Assembly (NCBI GenBank): GCA_002633315.1
Contig: NWBN01000014.1
Coordinates: 124,001-188,000, forward strand
Origin: Bacteroidales bacterium Phil6
Lineage (GTDB): Bacteria > Bacteroidota > Bacteroidia > Bacteroidales > F082
Length of the DNA: 64,000 nt
Direction: 5' to 3'
Numbering within the stretch: the stretch's first letter is position 1; the number at the start of each line of letters is the position of its first letter. Positions 47,275 to 55,798 of this stretch are shown here, piece after piece. The notes under the pieces are model-generated. The model saw only the letters and a program-made list of their open reading frames with translations. It made no database searches and was not told where the DNA came from. A program made the translations under genes and the position numbers.

Positions 47275-49500
47275 TCATTCTCCCAAGAGATGCTCGAACA
47301 GGAAGTTATTGATTTTAGTAAATAAATGTATCCTGCATTCTCCACCCTTGCCATAATTGCCATAAATACCGTGGTTCTTGTTAGGATAAATCATCAAATC
47401 GAATTGTTTGTTTGCAGAAACGAGAGCTTTTATAAGTTCCATAGCATTCTGATAATGCACGTTATCATCGCCGCTGCCATGGCACAACAAATAATTACCT
47501 TTTATTCTATCGACAAAATTAATCGGAGAATTATCATCATAACCTGAAGGATTCTCTTCCGGAGTACGCATAAAACGTTCCGTATAGATATTATCGTAAT
47601 AGCGCCAGTTTGTCACGGGAGCCACTGCCACTGCAGTACTTATGACATCAGCACCTTTGGTAATTCCCGAAGTAGCCATATAACCGCCATAACTCCAGCC
47701 ATAGATACCTATCTTATCTGCATTGACATACGGTTGCTTCGCCATATATTTTGCCAAAGTAATCATATCTTCCGTTTCATATTTTCCCAACTGTTGGTAT
47801 GTCATCTTTTTGAACTCTTGTCCCTGAGCTCCGCTACCTCTATTATTAATAGATACAGAGATGATACCATGCTGAGCAAGAAGTTGCAACCAATCATAAT
47901 CGCTATTGCCCCATGAGTTCAACACGGTCTGATAACCAGGACCTCCATAAACATAAATAAGGACAGGATATTTCTTCTGAGGGTCAAAATCCGGAGGTAA
48001 AATCTGCCATGCATCTATTTCGACAGGAGTACCGTCCGGCATGACAAATGCCGAATCGCTGATCTTGAAGAATGTCTTTTCCGACAAGTTGTATTCTTTC
48101 ATTCTTTCTGCAAATTCAGCATTGTCCTCCAACATCTTCACCATCTTGCCCTTGCTGTCATACAAAGCATATTGCGGCGGTTGTGAAGCCGATGAATTGA
48201 CATTGATAAAATATTTGAAATTATTGCTGAATCTTGCATCATTGGTTCCCACTTTATCAACTACAGTTCTCATTTTACCTTTTAGATTGACAGCATAAAT
48301 CTGACGGTCAACAGGAGAATTTTTGGCAGCCTGGAAATAAACCTCGTTGTTTTTCTTATCATAACCATACACCTCGGTAACGTCCCAATTGCCGTATGTA
48401 AGTTGTTTTATCATATTTCCTTTTAAATCATAAAGATAAATATGATTATAACCGTCGGCTTCACTTGTCATCAAGAAGGATTTCCCGTCTTCAAGGAAAG
48501 TCCAGTTGTCGGTAACATCAATATAATAAGGATTCGTTTCGTCATAGAATACTGTAGTCTGACCTGTAGAAGCGTTGGCAGCAAGAATCTCGAGATGATT
48601 CTGATGACGATTAAGACGTTGAATGGCAAGGATATCAGGATCTTTGGTCCATTTCATGCGCGGGATATAAATATCCGTCTCTTCGCCAGTATCCATCTTT
48701 ATGGTCTTTTTGCTTGACAAATCATAGACATAAACTTCCACTATGGAGTTGTCTTCACCAGCCTTGGGATATTTGAAAGAATACCAGTCAGGATAAAGAT
48801 TGTCGAATACCTCCATCTGAAACTCTTTGACATTGGACTCATCGAAGCGATAGAATGCTATTTTCATGTTGTCGGGAGACCAGAAGAAGCCCTGGGCAAA
48901 GCCGAACTCTTCCTCATATACCCAGTCCGGAGCACCATTAATAATATGGTTATATAGCCCATCGAAAGTAAACTGAGTCTCTTCTTTTGTAACCAAATCC
49001 TTAATAAACAAATTATTATCCCTCATAAAAGCCACTTTTGAAGCATCAGGAGAGAAAGTGGCAAGACGTTGACTGCCTCCGTCTGAAAGAGGGAACAACT
49101 CCTTCGTTGCCAAATCATAAACATAATAATCAGCGGTAAAGGAATGACGATATATAGGATTATAATCAGTCATAAGAAGCACCTTAGACTCGTCATCACT
49201 AAGAGTATAATTCATAACCGGGAGAGGGTCAGTCTCACCGGGAAGCACGAGGTCGCCAAAGTTGAACAATGTCTTGACTTTTTTACCTGTTTTATAACTG
49301 TAAACATTAAATTCACCTTTTTCTATTGCGGCGTATGTATCACCGTCTTTCATGGATTCCATACCTCTAACTCTCTTGTAAACGAAAGTAGGACGTTCAT
49401 AAATATCAGACAAAGTAAGGTTTTTCTTTTCCTGAGCTTTGACATTTAACATTCCCGGAATCAGGAACATTATGAATAATAAACACTTGAGTCTTTTCAT
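47275..49500 (-). CDS. Dipeptidyl peptidase IV family serine protease
   Basis: A 741-residue exported prolyl oligopeptidase-family enzyme that removes N-terminal dipeptides (usually Xaa-Pro). Signal peptide about 1-22 (ends VKA), an eight-bladed propeller (about 40-480; DWVYEEEFGF is the N-terminus-binding double-Glu motif), and an alpha/beta hydrolase with catalytic Ser in GWSYGGYM, Asp in CHGSGDDNVHYQN and His in PNKNHGIYG. The start is the ATG at 49500; the frame can be extended 56 codons, but that would run through the tRNA at 49593 and is not coding. Probably periplasmic, working with the C10 proteases to use peptides. Confidence 0.93.
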   Translation of the reverse strand: MKRLKCLLFIMFLIPGMLNVKAQEKKNLTLSDIYERPTFVYKRVRGMESMKDGDTYAAIEKGEFNVYSYKTGKKVKTLFNFGDLVLPGETDPLPVMNYTLSDDESKVLLMTDYNPIYRHSFTADYYVYDLATKELFPLSDGGSQRLATFSPDASKVAFMRDNNLFIKDLVTKEETQFTFDGLYNHIINGAPDWVYEEEFGFAQGFFWSPDNMKIAFYRFDESNVKEFQMEVFDNLYPDWYSFKYPKAGEDNSIVEVYVYDLSSKKTIKMDTGEETDIYIPRMKWTKDPDILAIQRLNRHQNHLEILAANASTGQTTVFYDETNPYYIDVTDNWTFLEDGKSFLMTSEADGYNHIYLYDLKGNMIKQLTYGNWDVTEVYGYDKKNNEVYFQAAKNSPVDRQIYAVNLKGKMRTVVDKVGTNDARFSNNFKYFINVNSSASQPPQYALYDSKGKMVKMLEDNAEFAERMKEYNLSEKTFFKISDSAFVMPDGTPVEIDAWQILPPDFDPQKKYPVLIYVYGGPGYQTVLNSWGNSDYDWLQLLAQHGIISVSINNRGSGAQGQEFKKMTYQQLGKYETEDMITLAKYMAKQPYVNADKIGIYGWSYGGYMATSGITKGADVISTAVAVAPVTNWRYYDNIYTERFMRTPEENPSGYDDNSPINFVDRIKGNYLLCHGSGDDNVHYQNAMELIKALVSANKQFDLMIYPNKNHGIYGNYGKGGECRIHLFTKINNFLFEHLLGE

Positions 49501-49551
49501 AACATTTATTTTTATAAAGTCCAAAAATAATAAAAAAAATAACAAAAAGGC

Positions 49552-49581
49552 TTGTATCAATAAAAAAAGTTTGTATCTTTG
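49552..49581 (+). promoter_or_regulatory. Promoter of the tRNA-Val(GAC)/(CAC) pair
   Basis: TTG (49552), 19 nt, TATCTTTG (49574-49581), 12 bp before the first tRNA. Confidence 0.75.
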
Positions 49582-49592
49582 CACCGCAAAAT

Positions 49593-49667
49593 GGGACGGT
49601 AGCTCAGTTGGTTTAGAGCGCATGCTTGACAGGCATGAGGTCACAAGTTCGATCCTTGTTCGCCCCA
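49593..49667 (+). tRNA. tRNA-Val(GAC)
   Basis: 75 nt; anticodon stem CATGC/GCATG, loop TTGACAG, T arm ACAAG-TTCGATC-CTTGT, discriminator A. The acceptor stem GGGACGG with TCGCCCC contains an A-C mismatch at position 4 and a final G-U. Confidence 0.9.
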
Positions 49668-49671
49668 CGCG

Positions 49672-49692
49672 ACGCCAGAAGGCGTTTTTTTA
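49672..49692 (+). terminator. Hairpin between the two tRNA-Val genes
   Basis: ACGCC (49672-49676), AGAA loop, GGCGT (49681-49685) and a T run. It looks like a terminator although another tRNA follows immediately, so it may be partly read through. Confidence 0.55.
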
Positions 49693-49700
49693 TTGAGATC

Positions 49701-49775
49701 GGGACGTTAGCCCAGTTGGTTTAGAGCGCTGCCTTCACACGGCAGAGGTCACTGGTTCGAGTCCAGTACGTCCCA
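49701..49775 (+). tRNA. tRNA-Val(CAC)
   Basis: 75 nt; acceptor GGGACGT with ACGTCCC, anticodon loop TTCACAC, T loop TTCGAGT, discriminator A. The third valine isoacceptor of the window. The 550 bp downstream contain no gene; only the promoter at 50325-50354 is identifiable. Confidence 0.93.
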
Positions 49776-50324
49776 CTTCCCTTAAAACAACCATTTACAA
49801 TAATCTACAATTTATTAAACCTGGTTTTTCATCATTCATGTTTTATTTCCAAATTTATATCAAAAACATAAGATAACAAATCCAAGACCTCATTATCATT
49901 CGGTAATTACCAAATAAAACAGCACAATTGTCCGCACTGTTAAAATTACTATCAAGATATTGGAAAACCATTTCAACATCAACTCGTCTCGCATATCGTT
50001 CATTTGAAAACACTTTATAACATTACGACAATAATTTTATTTAAATATATTTTTTATCATAATTCAATATTAAATAAAATAATAATTCAATATAACAATT
50101 CGCCTCAACTTTAAGAACATATAAACATACATAAAAAAACAAAGCATAGCTTAAGACCACATCAAAAATATCTATGAAGCTTGCAAAAATCAAAAACATC
50201 CAAACAATCTTAATTTAAACAAAAAAACTTGTTCAAACATGTCATTTATAAAGATTAAATGACTCATATACAAAACTGATAGTTTAACATTATTCAATTT
50301 TCATTGAAAAGTTTAAGAAAGATT

Positions 50325-50354
50325 TTGCAGATTAACAAAATTTGTCTAACTTTG
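50325..50354 (+). promoter_or_regulatory. Promoter of the aminotransferase gene
   Basis: TTG (50325), 19 nt, TAACTTTG (50347-50354), a full consensus match 50 bp before the start codon. Confidence 0.7.
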
Positions 50355-50403
50355 AAGCGAATTTAGAAATAGCACAAGTCATTAATTAACAAACAAATAT
50401 TTT

Positions 50404-51720
50404 ATGGAATATAACATTGTAGCAAAAGAAATCGCACAGAAAGTGTTTAAGGACAGTGGATTACCCAATATTGGGAAAGCTTCTATCAGAGAAATCAAGA
50501 AGCTTGTCGATAATCTGGAAAACGCAAGTAAAGTCAAGTTCGTGCGCATGGAGATGGGTATTCCGGGGCTCCCGCCTGCACAAAAAGGTGTTGAAGCACA
50601 GATCGAGTCGTTGCAAAAAGGCATTGCCTCACTATATCCCGACATTGAAGGCATGCCAATATTGAAACAGGAGATCTCAAGATTCGTAAAAAATTTCATC
50701 GATATAGATGTAAACCCCAAAAACTGTATTCCCACAGTAGGTTCCATGCAAGGTGCTTTTGCAAGTTTCCTGACATGCAGCAGAGTCAACAAAGAAAAAA
50801 CCACTACATTGTTCATCGACCCGGGCTTCAACGTTCACAAGTTGCAAAACAAGGTATTGGGCATTCCGATGGAGACATTCGACGTTTACGAATACCGCGG
50901 AGAAAAGTTGCGCGACAAATTGGAAAGTATATTCAAAACAGGAAAAATACATTCAGTATTGTATTCCAACCCCAACAATCCATCATGGGTATGTTTTACC
51001 GATGAAGAATTGAAAATAATAGGTGAACTTGCGACCAAATACGATGTCATCATCATGGAAGACCTCGCCTATTTCGGCATGGATTTCCGCAAAGACTACA
51101 GTCATCCGGGCGTCGCACCGTTCCAACCCTCTGTTGCCAAATATACCGACAATTACATATTATTGATATCCAGTTCAAAAGCTTTCAGTTATGCCGGTGA
51201 GCGTATTGCCATGATGGTGATAGGCGACAAACTCGCAGAGCGTGAATATCCTGACTTAAAACGATATTACAGTTCGACAAAATTCGGATATACCATGATT
51301 TATGGTACCATATATCCGTTAAGTTCGGGAACATCTCATTCGGCGCAATATGCATTGTGGGGTATTCTGAAATCTGTCAATGATGGAGAATACAATTTCC
51401 GCGACGATGTGATAGAATACGGTAAAAAAGCCAAGTTAATGAAAGAAGCCTTCATAGCAAACGGGTTCGAGATTGTATATGATCATGATTTGGGAGACCC
51501 TATAGCAGACGGTTTTTACTTCACATACGGATATCCTGGATTCGGAGGAGCCGAATTACTCGAAGAGATGTTGTATTACGGCATTTCAGCAATATCATTG
51601 GATATCACCGGCAGTACAAGACAAGGCATCAGAGCCTGCACCTCATTGATACAAAGAGAAGAGATACCTGTATTGGCAGAGCGACTCGCCTTGTTTGCCA
51701 AAGATCATCCACTTAAATAA
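50404..51720 (+). CDS. PLP-dependent aminotransferase, class I/II
   Basis: A 438-residue cytoplasmic aminotransferase. Sign posts: GIPGLPPAQKGVEAQIESL (substrate arm), YSNPNNPSWVCF, the cofactor Asp/Tyr region EDLAYFGMDF, and the PLP lysine in LISSSKAFSYAGERIAMM with the phosphate-binding Arg/Lys. The C-terminal SLDITGSTRQGIRACTSLI holds the substrate-carboxylate Arg. It precedes a 2-oxoacid:ferredoxin oxidoreductase operon by 125 bp, so it may feed 2-oxoacids made from amino acids into that enzyme. The exact amino acid is not readable. Confidence 0.9.
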   Translation: MEYNIVAKEIAQKVFKDSGLPNIGKASIREIKKLVDNLENASKVKFVRMEMGIPGLPPAQKGVEAQIESLQKGIASLYPDIEGMPILKQEISRFVKNFIDIDVNPKNCIPTVGSMQGAFASFLTCSRVNKEKTTTLFIDPGFNVHKLQNKVLGIPMETFDVYEYRGEKLRDKLESIFKTGKIHSVLYSNPNNPSWVCFTDEELKIIGELATKYDVIIMEDLAYFGMDFRKDYSHPGVAPFQPSVAKYTDNYILLISSSKAFSYAGERIAMMVIGDKLAEREYPDLKRYYSSTKFGYTMIYGTIYPLSSGTSHSAQYALWGILKSVNDGEYNFRDDVIEYGKKAKLMKEAFIANGFEIVYDHDLGDPIADGFYFTYGYPGFGGAELLEEMLYYGISAISLDITGSTRQGIRACTSLIQREEIPVLAERLALFAKDHPLK

Positions 51721-51779
51721 GTAAAAACCGACAAAATAAAACACATATTAATTAATTTTTTCAATTAATAAAAAAGATG

Positions 51780-51787
51780 TAAATTTG
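51780..51787 (+). promoter_or_regulatory. Probable -7 box of the oxidoreductase operon
   Basis: TAAATTTG 58 bases before the ferredoxin gene; TTT rather than TTG at the -33 position. Confidence 0.4.
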
Positions 51788-51844
51788 TGCGTTTTTGAAA
51801 TACATAGAAAATCATACATAATAATAACCTAAAAAATAAAAATT

Positions 51845-52069
51845 ATGGCAAGTTTCAAAGGAGCTATTTTAGTTGATACTGAGCGTTGTAAAGGATGCGG
51901 CGTATGTGTCGTAAACTGTCCATGCGGTGTCATTGGATTAGCTAAAGAAGTTAACGGAAAGGGTTACAATTACGCTTACATGGAAGAACCCGACAAGTGT
52001 ATAGGCTGCGCAAGTTGCGGCGTTGTATGTCCCGACGGAGTAATATCCGTATATAAGGTCAAACTTTAA
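51845..52069 (+). CDS. 2-oxoacid:ferredoxin oxidoreductase, delta (ferredoxin-like) subunit
   Basis: A 74-residue protein with two [4Fe-4S] motifs: CKGCGVCVVNCP and CIGCASCGVVCP (each CxxCxxCxxxCP). It transfers electrons from the TPP subunit to external ferredoxin. The sequence VDTERCKGC and NGKGYNYAYMEEPDKCIGC matches the delta subunits of Kor/Vor-type enzymes. First of four genes with gaps of 35, 4 and 16 bp. Confidence 0.93.
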   Translation: MASFKGAILVDTERCKGCGVCVVNCPCGVIGLAKEVNGKGYNYAYMEEPDKCIGCASCGVVCPDGVISVYKVKL

Positions 52070-52104
52070 TCAAATCATTGTCTAACAATTTAAAATTAAC
52101 AATA

Positions 52105-53190
52105 ATGGGAGAATTAAAACTGATGAAGGGTAACGAAGCATTAGCCGAAGCAGCAATACGCTACGGTTGTGATGCTTATTTCGGATATCCTATCACTCCA
52201 CAGTCTGAAGTGATCGAATATCTCTCGGAACAGAACCCTTACGAGCGTACCGGAATGGTCGTTCTTCAAGCAGAGAGTGAATTGGCAGCCATCAACATGG
52301 TATATGCTGCCGGAGCAGCCGGAAAAAGAGTCATGACATCATCATCGAGTCCGGGTGTCAGTTTGAAACAGGAAGGAATCACATATATAGCTGGAGCCGA
52401 GATTCCATGTCTTTATGCCGACGTGGTACGTGGCGGCCCGGGATTGGGAACAATACAACCATCACAAGCCGACTATTTCCAGGCTTGTAAAGGCGGTGGT
52501 CACGGTGACTACAAAAACATAGTTTTAGCACCGGCATCAGTACAGGAAATGGCAGACTTCGTGGCATTGGGATTCGACCTTGCATTCAAATACCGCATGG
52601 CATGCTGCATACTCTCAGACGGCGCCATAGGTCAGATGATGGAAAAAGTCGTTTTGGCAGACCAAAGACCTCGTATGACAGACGAAGAGATCAAAGAGAA
52701 ATATCCTTGGGCAACGACAGGCCGCAAGAGAGGTACTCCTCATCGTATCATAACATCATTGGATCTGGATTCCAACAGAATGGAAGCACACAACCGTCAT
52801 CTCCAAGAGAAATACAGACAAGTCGAAGCCAACGAAGTACGTTTCGAAGAGATCAACTGCGAAGATGCCGAATATGTATTCGTAGCATACGGTTCAAGCG
52901 CAAGAATAGCACAGAAATCGGTACAGTTGGGACGTGAAGAAGGTTTGAAAGTCGGTTTGCTCCGTCCTATAACATTATATCCTTATCCTACAAAAGCCAT
53001 TCAGGCACTCATCGACAATGGTGTCAAAGGCTTCTTGTCAGTGGAATTAAGTTGCGGTCAGATGATAGAAGACGTCAGACTGGCTGTTAACGGTCGTGTT
53101 AAAGCCGAGCACTTCGGTCGTGTTGGTGGAATAATCCATACACCTGAAGAAGTCCTCGAAGCAATGAAAAAACAAATTATAGGAGAATAA
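52105..53190 (+). CDS. 2-oxoacid:ferredoxin oxidoreductase, alpha subunit
   Basis: A 361-residue subunit with the pyrimidine-binding and dimer domains: MKGNEALAEAAIRYGCDAYFGYPITPQSEVIEYL, TSSSSPGVSLKQEGITYIAGAE, and a C-terminal domain (VFVAYGSSARIAQKSV ... GLLRPITLYPYP). It resembles VorB/KorA of Bacteroidetes (branched-chain 2-oxoacid or 2-oxoglutarate). I start at the ATG 52105; the TTG at 52078 is in frame but lies in the gap. The substrate (2-oxoisovalerate or 2-oxoglutarate) cannot be decided by eye. Confidence 0.93.
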   Translation: MGELKLMKGNEALAEAAIRYGCDAYFGYPITPQSEVIEYLSEQNPYERTGMVVLQAESELAAINMVYAAGAAGKRVMTSSSSPGVSLKQEGITYIAGAEIPCLYADVVRGGPGLGTIQPSQADYFQACKGGGHGDYKNIVLAPASVQEMADFVALGFDLAFKYRMACCILSDGAIGQMMEKVVLADQRPRMTDEEIKEKYPWATTGRKRGTPHRIITSLDLDSNRMEAHNRHLQEKYRQVEANEVRFEEINCEDAEYVFVAYGSSARIAQKSVQLGREEGLKVGLLRPITLYPYPTKAIQALIDNGVKGFLSVELSCGQMIEDVRLAVNGRVKAEHFGRVGGIIHTPEEVLEAMKKQIIGE

Positions 53191-53194
53191 GATC

Positions 53195-54019
53195 ATGTCA
53201 GAAATCACAGTAAAAGATATAATCAAACCGGAGAACTTAGTCTATCAGAAATCAAAATTGTTGACTGAGAAGCCGTTTCACTATTGCCCGGGTTGCGGTC
53301 ACGGCACCATACATCGTCTGATTGCAGAAGTGATAGAAGAACTCGGAATAGATGAAGACACCATAGGTGTAGCTCCTGTAGGTTGCGCCGTTATGGCATA
53401 CGATTATTTTGATGTTGACTTTCAAGAGGCGGCACACGGTCGTGCTCCGGCGTTGGCAACAGGAATCAAACGCGTATGGCCTAACAAGATAGTATTTACC
53501 TATCAAGGCGACGGAGACCTCGCTGCCATTGGAACATGCGAGACAATACATACATGTAACCGTGGAGAGAACATCACCATGATATTCGTCAACAATGGAA
53601 TCTACGGCATGACCGGCGGACAAATGGCTCCTACAACACTCGAAGGCATGAAGACAGCCACTACGCCATACGGACGTAAAGCCACATTGCCACAGGGTGC
53701 GGGCTTCGAAGGAATGCCCAACAACGGTTATCCTCTGAGAATAACGGAACTTGTAGCCCAACTCCCGGGAACAAAATATGTGACACGTCAGGCTGTATAT
53801 TCACCTGCAATGGTTCGCAAGGCAAAACAAGCCATAAAAAAGGCTTTTGAAAACCAACTTCACGGCAAGAGCGGTGTCAACTTCGTTGAAATCGTATCCA
53901 ACTGTAACTCTAACTGGAAGATGAGCCCTGTAGATGCCAACAAATGGTTGGTGGAAAACATGTTGCCATTTTATCCACTCGGTGATATTAAAGTTGACGG
54001 AGAGCTTGTAAAAAAATAA
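53195..54019 (+). CDS. 2-oxoacid:ferredoxin oxidoreductase, beta (TPP-binding) subunit
   Basis: A 274-residue subunit. FHYCPGCGHGTIHRLIAEV (CxxCGH) and the TPP/Mg motif GDGDLAAIGTCETIHTCNRGENITMIFVNNGIYGMTGGQM are characteristic of the beta subunits of this superfamily. It lies 4 bp after the alpha gene, preceded by an AGGAGA ribosome-binding site, and completes the catalytic unit together with alpha and gamma. Confidence 0.95.
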   Translation: MSEITVKDIIKPENLVYQKSKLLTEKPFHYCPGCGHGTIHRLIAEVIEELGIDEDTIGVAPVGCAVMAYDYFDVDFQEAAHGRAPALATGIKRVWPNKIVFTYQGDGDLAAIGTCETIHTCNRGENITMIFVNNGIYGMTGGQMAPTTLEGMKTATTPYGRKATLPQGAGFEGMPNNGYPLRITELVAQLPGTKYVTRQAVYSPAMVRKAKQAIKKAFENQLHGKSGVNFVEIVSNCNSNWKMSPVDANKWLVENMLPFYPLGDIKVDGELVKK

Positions 54020-54035
54020 CTAAAATCTTAAAACA

Positions 54036-54578
54036 ATGACAGAAGAAATTATCATAGCCGGTTTCGGCGGACAAGGTGTTTTATCAATGGGTAAGATCCT
54101 TGCTTATAGCGGTATCATGCAAGACAAAGAAGTCAGCTGGATGCCTTCATACGGTCCGGAAATGCGTGGCGGTACAGCTAACGTTACTGTCATCGTAAGC
54201 GATGAACGTGTATGCTCCCCTATCATCAACGCTTTTGACACAGCAGTGATACTAAATCAACAGTCACTCGACAAATTCGAAAGTAAAGTAAAACCAGGTG
54301 GCGTATTGATATACGACCCTAACGGCATCACTCACAAACCAACTCGTAAAGACATCAGCATCTACACAATAGAAGGTGCCCAATTGGCATCAGACATGGG
54401 TAATGCCAAAGTATTCAACATGGTCATTCTCGGTGCACTTCTTAAAGTTAAACCCATAGTAGAAATGACTAACGTTGAAAAAGGTCTCGAACATTCATTG
54501 CCTGAACGCGCTCATAAACTTATTCCTTTGAACATGAAAGCCATACAAGTTGGTATGGATAATGTAAAAGTCGAATAA
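54036..54578 (+). CDS. 2-oxoacid:ferredoxin oxidoreductase, gamma subunit
   Basis: A 180-residue subunit with EEIIIAGFGGQGVLSMGKILAYSG, the gamma-domain hallmark, then SWMPSYGPEMRGGTANVTVIVSDE. It is the last gene of the operon and is followed by a terminator. The enzyme as a whole oxidatively decarboxylates a 2-oxoacid to the acyl-CoA with reduced ferredoxin, or runs in reverse for biosynthesis. Confidence 0.94.
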   Translation: MTEEIIIAGFGGQGVLSMGKILAYSGIMQDKEVSWMPSYGPEMRGGTANVTVIVSDERVCSPIINAFDTAVILNQQSLDKFESKVKPGGVLIYDPNGITHKPTRKDISIYTIEGAQLASDMGNAKVFNMVILGALLKVKPIVEMTNVEKGLEHSLPERAHKLIPLNMKAIQVGMDNVKVE

Positions 54579-54598
54579 TTATTTTTTCATAAATCTTT

Positions 54599-54639
54599 AG
54601 TGTGTAAAAAGGGGCCACCCGATTTACACACTTTTTTTA
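54599..54639 (+). terminator. Terminator of the 2-oxoacid oxidoreductase operon
   Basis: A 10-bp stem AGTGTGTAAA (54599-54608) with 54623-54632, followed by T7. Confidence 0.88.
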
Positions 54640-54928
54640 TATCATTACATGAATGATTACGGTAATAATTTCATTATTTCAAACCATTACTGCCCGACAA
54701 AGTTTTCAAATTCATTTATAACGTTTGAAAAAAATTATATGCTCACAAATCATGTAAAAAGTTTATGTTATGACTTCATATCGATATTCAAGTAATTTAT
54801 CATATTTGTCGGATTCCAAAGAAATACAATATGTTTTTCACAACTAAATAGCATTGCTGTCTCGAATGATTATCTATTATATAGAATATTTTTTATTGTA
54901 CATGAATGAAAAATTTTACAAAAGATCC

Positions 54929-54958
54929 TTGCATATTTGAATAATATCATTAACTTTG
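54929..54958 (+). promoter_or_regulatory. Promoter of a candidate small RNA
   Basis: TTG (54929), 19 nt, TAACTTTG (54951-54958): a perfect consensus match with no protein-coding gene for 840 bp downstream. Confidence 0.65.
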
Positions 54959-54964
54959 CTGTGT

Positions 54965-55140
54965 TGTAGTAACTACAATATATTGCCGAGAGCGAAAATG
55001 TGGCAGTTTTCATAAACAGGGCAATTGTATAATCTACATAAGAATGATTTTACTAATCATAAGATTTATGTGGAGGAGCCTTGTATGTGTAACAAATTGC
55101 AGCCACCAATCGTCCGTGCAAGAGCATCCTCCACTTTTTA
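54965..55140 (+). ncRNA. Candidate structured small RNA, about 175 nt
   Basis: Between a consensus promoter and a terminator lies a noncoding stretch that folds by eye into successive helices: TTGTAG/CTACAA; ATTGCC (54982-54987) with GGCAAT (55020-55025), enclosing a GAAAA/TTTTC hairpin; CTACATAA with TTATGTGG, enclosing ATGATT/AATCAT; and GTGGAGGA (55070-55077) with TCCTCCAC (55127-55134), enclosing GC-CTTG/CAAG-GC, followed by T5. The third and fourth helices share GTGG and may compete. I cannot place it in a known family; size would suit a 6S-like RNA, but 5'/3' end pairing typical of 6S is not seen. Transcript ends are estimated. Confidence 0.5.
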
Positions 55141-55337
55141 AATATTCGTAACACATCATTGGTATCCTGAAAAATCAAAATATATAAGAATTATGGCTGA
55201 TTTTATAGTAAGGTCAGCTTTTTTTATCAGATTGCTGTAACAAAACTAAAATACAATCCTAACTTTTGGGAAAAGTAAACATATCTATCGGGCTGTAATG
55301 TTAGTCATCGTAAATTAATTTTTAATTTCAAAAAGAC

Positions 55338-55366
55338 TTGCATTAAACTATTTTTTTGTAACTTTG
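55338..55366 (+). promoter_or_regulatory. Second intergenic promoter
   Basis: TTG (55338), 18 nt, TAACTTTG (55359-55366). The nearest downstream gene starts 430 bp away, and a terminator-like hairpin lies between (55519-55548), so it probably drives a short RNA. Confidence 0.5.
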
Positions 55367-55518
55367 CGCGGATGATAAGTTATTAAAATAATTTGACTGA
55401 AATATAAAGATATATTGGTATTGTCTTAGTTAAAATTAAAAGGAGGTTATACTAAAATTATTACAATAGAGTTATTATAGTAAATATTATACTTCCATGT
55501 CATTCGTTAACCAAATTC

Positions 55519-55550
55519 AAAAAATCATATTGATCAATCTGATTTTTTAT
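55519..55550 (+). terminator. Terminator-like hairpin in the gap before the lipoprotein gene
   Basis: AAAAAATCA (55519-55527) pairs with TGATTTTTT (55540-55548), with a self-complementary ATTGATCAAT in the loop. With the promoter at 55338 it delimits a possible transcript of about 175 nt with little other structure. Confidence 0.5.
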
Positions 55551-55798
55551 TATTGAGGTATAAAAATAGTAAAAGATATTATGAAAAAGATTTTATTAAA
55601 AAACGTAAGATATAATGTTAAATTGGAATTTGCAACTAATATAAATAGTGTTTATATTTTATATGGAATTATTTTAAAAAAAATAAATATTGATTTTAAA
55701 TTAACATAGTTATAATTATAAATCACCCAAGCATTTGGTAGATAAATATAAAATATACAAATTATTAACATCAATATATTATTAAATATTTTTTCAAT

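Noticed and set aside
49501..49668. 56-codon extension of the DPP IV-like protein
   Set aside because: It runs antisense through tRNA-Val(GAC) and its promoter; the signal peptide begins at 49500.
54965..55140. Naming the small RNA 6S, SRP RNA or RNase P RNA
   Set aside because: No SRP GGAA-loop motif is present, it is too short for RNase P RNA, and the end-to-end closing stem of 6S is not seen.
55581..55709. 42-codon open frame before the lipoprotein gene
   Set aside because: Starts with ATG but is made of low-complexity AT-rich codons (Ile, Asn, Lys, Leu) with no conserved pattern; could arise by chance.
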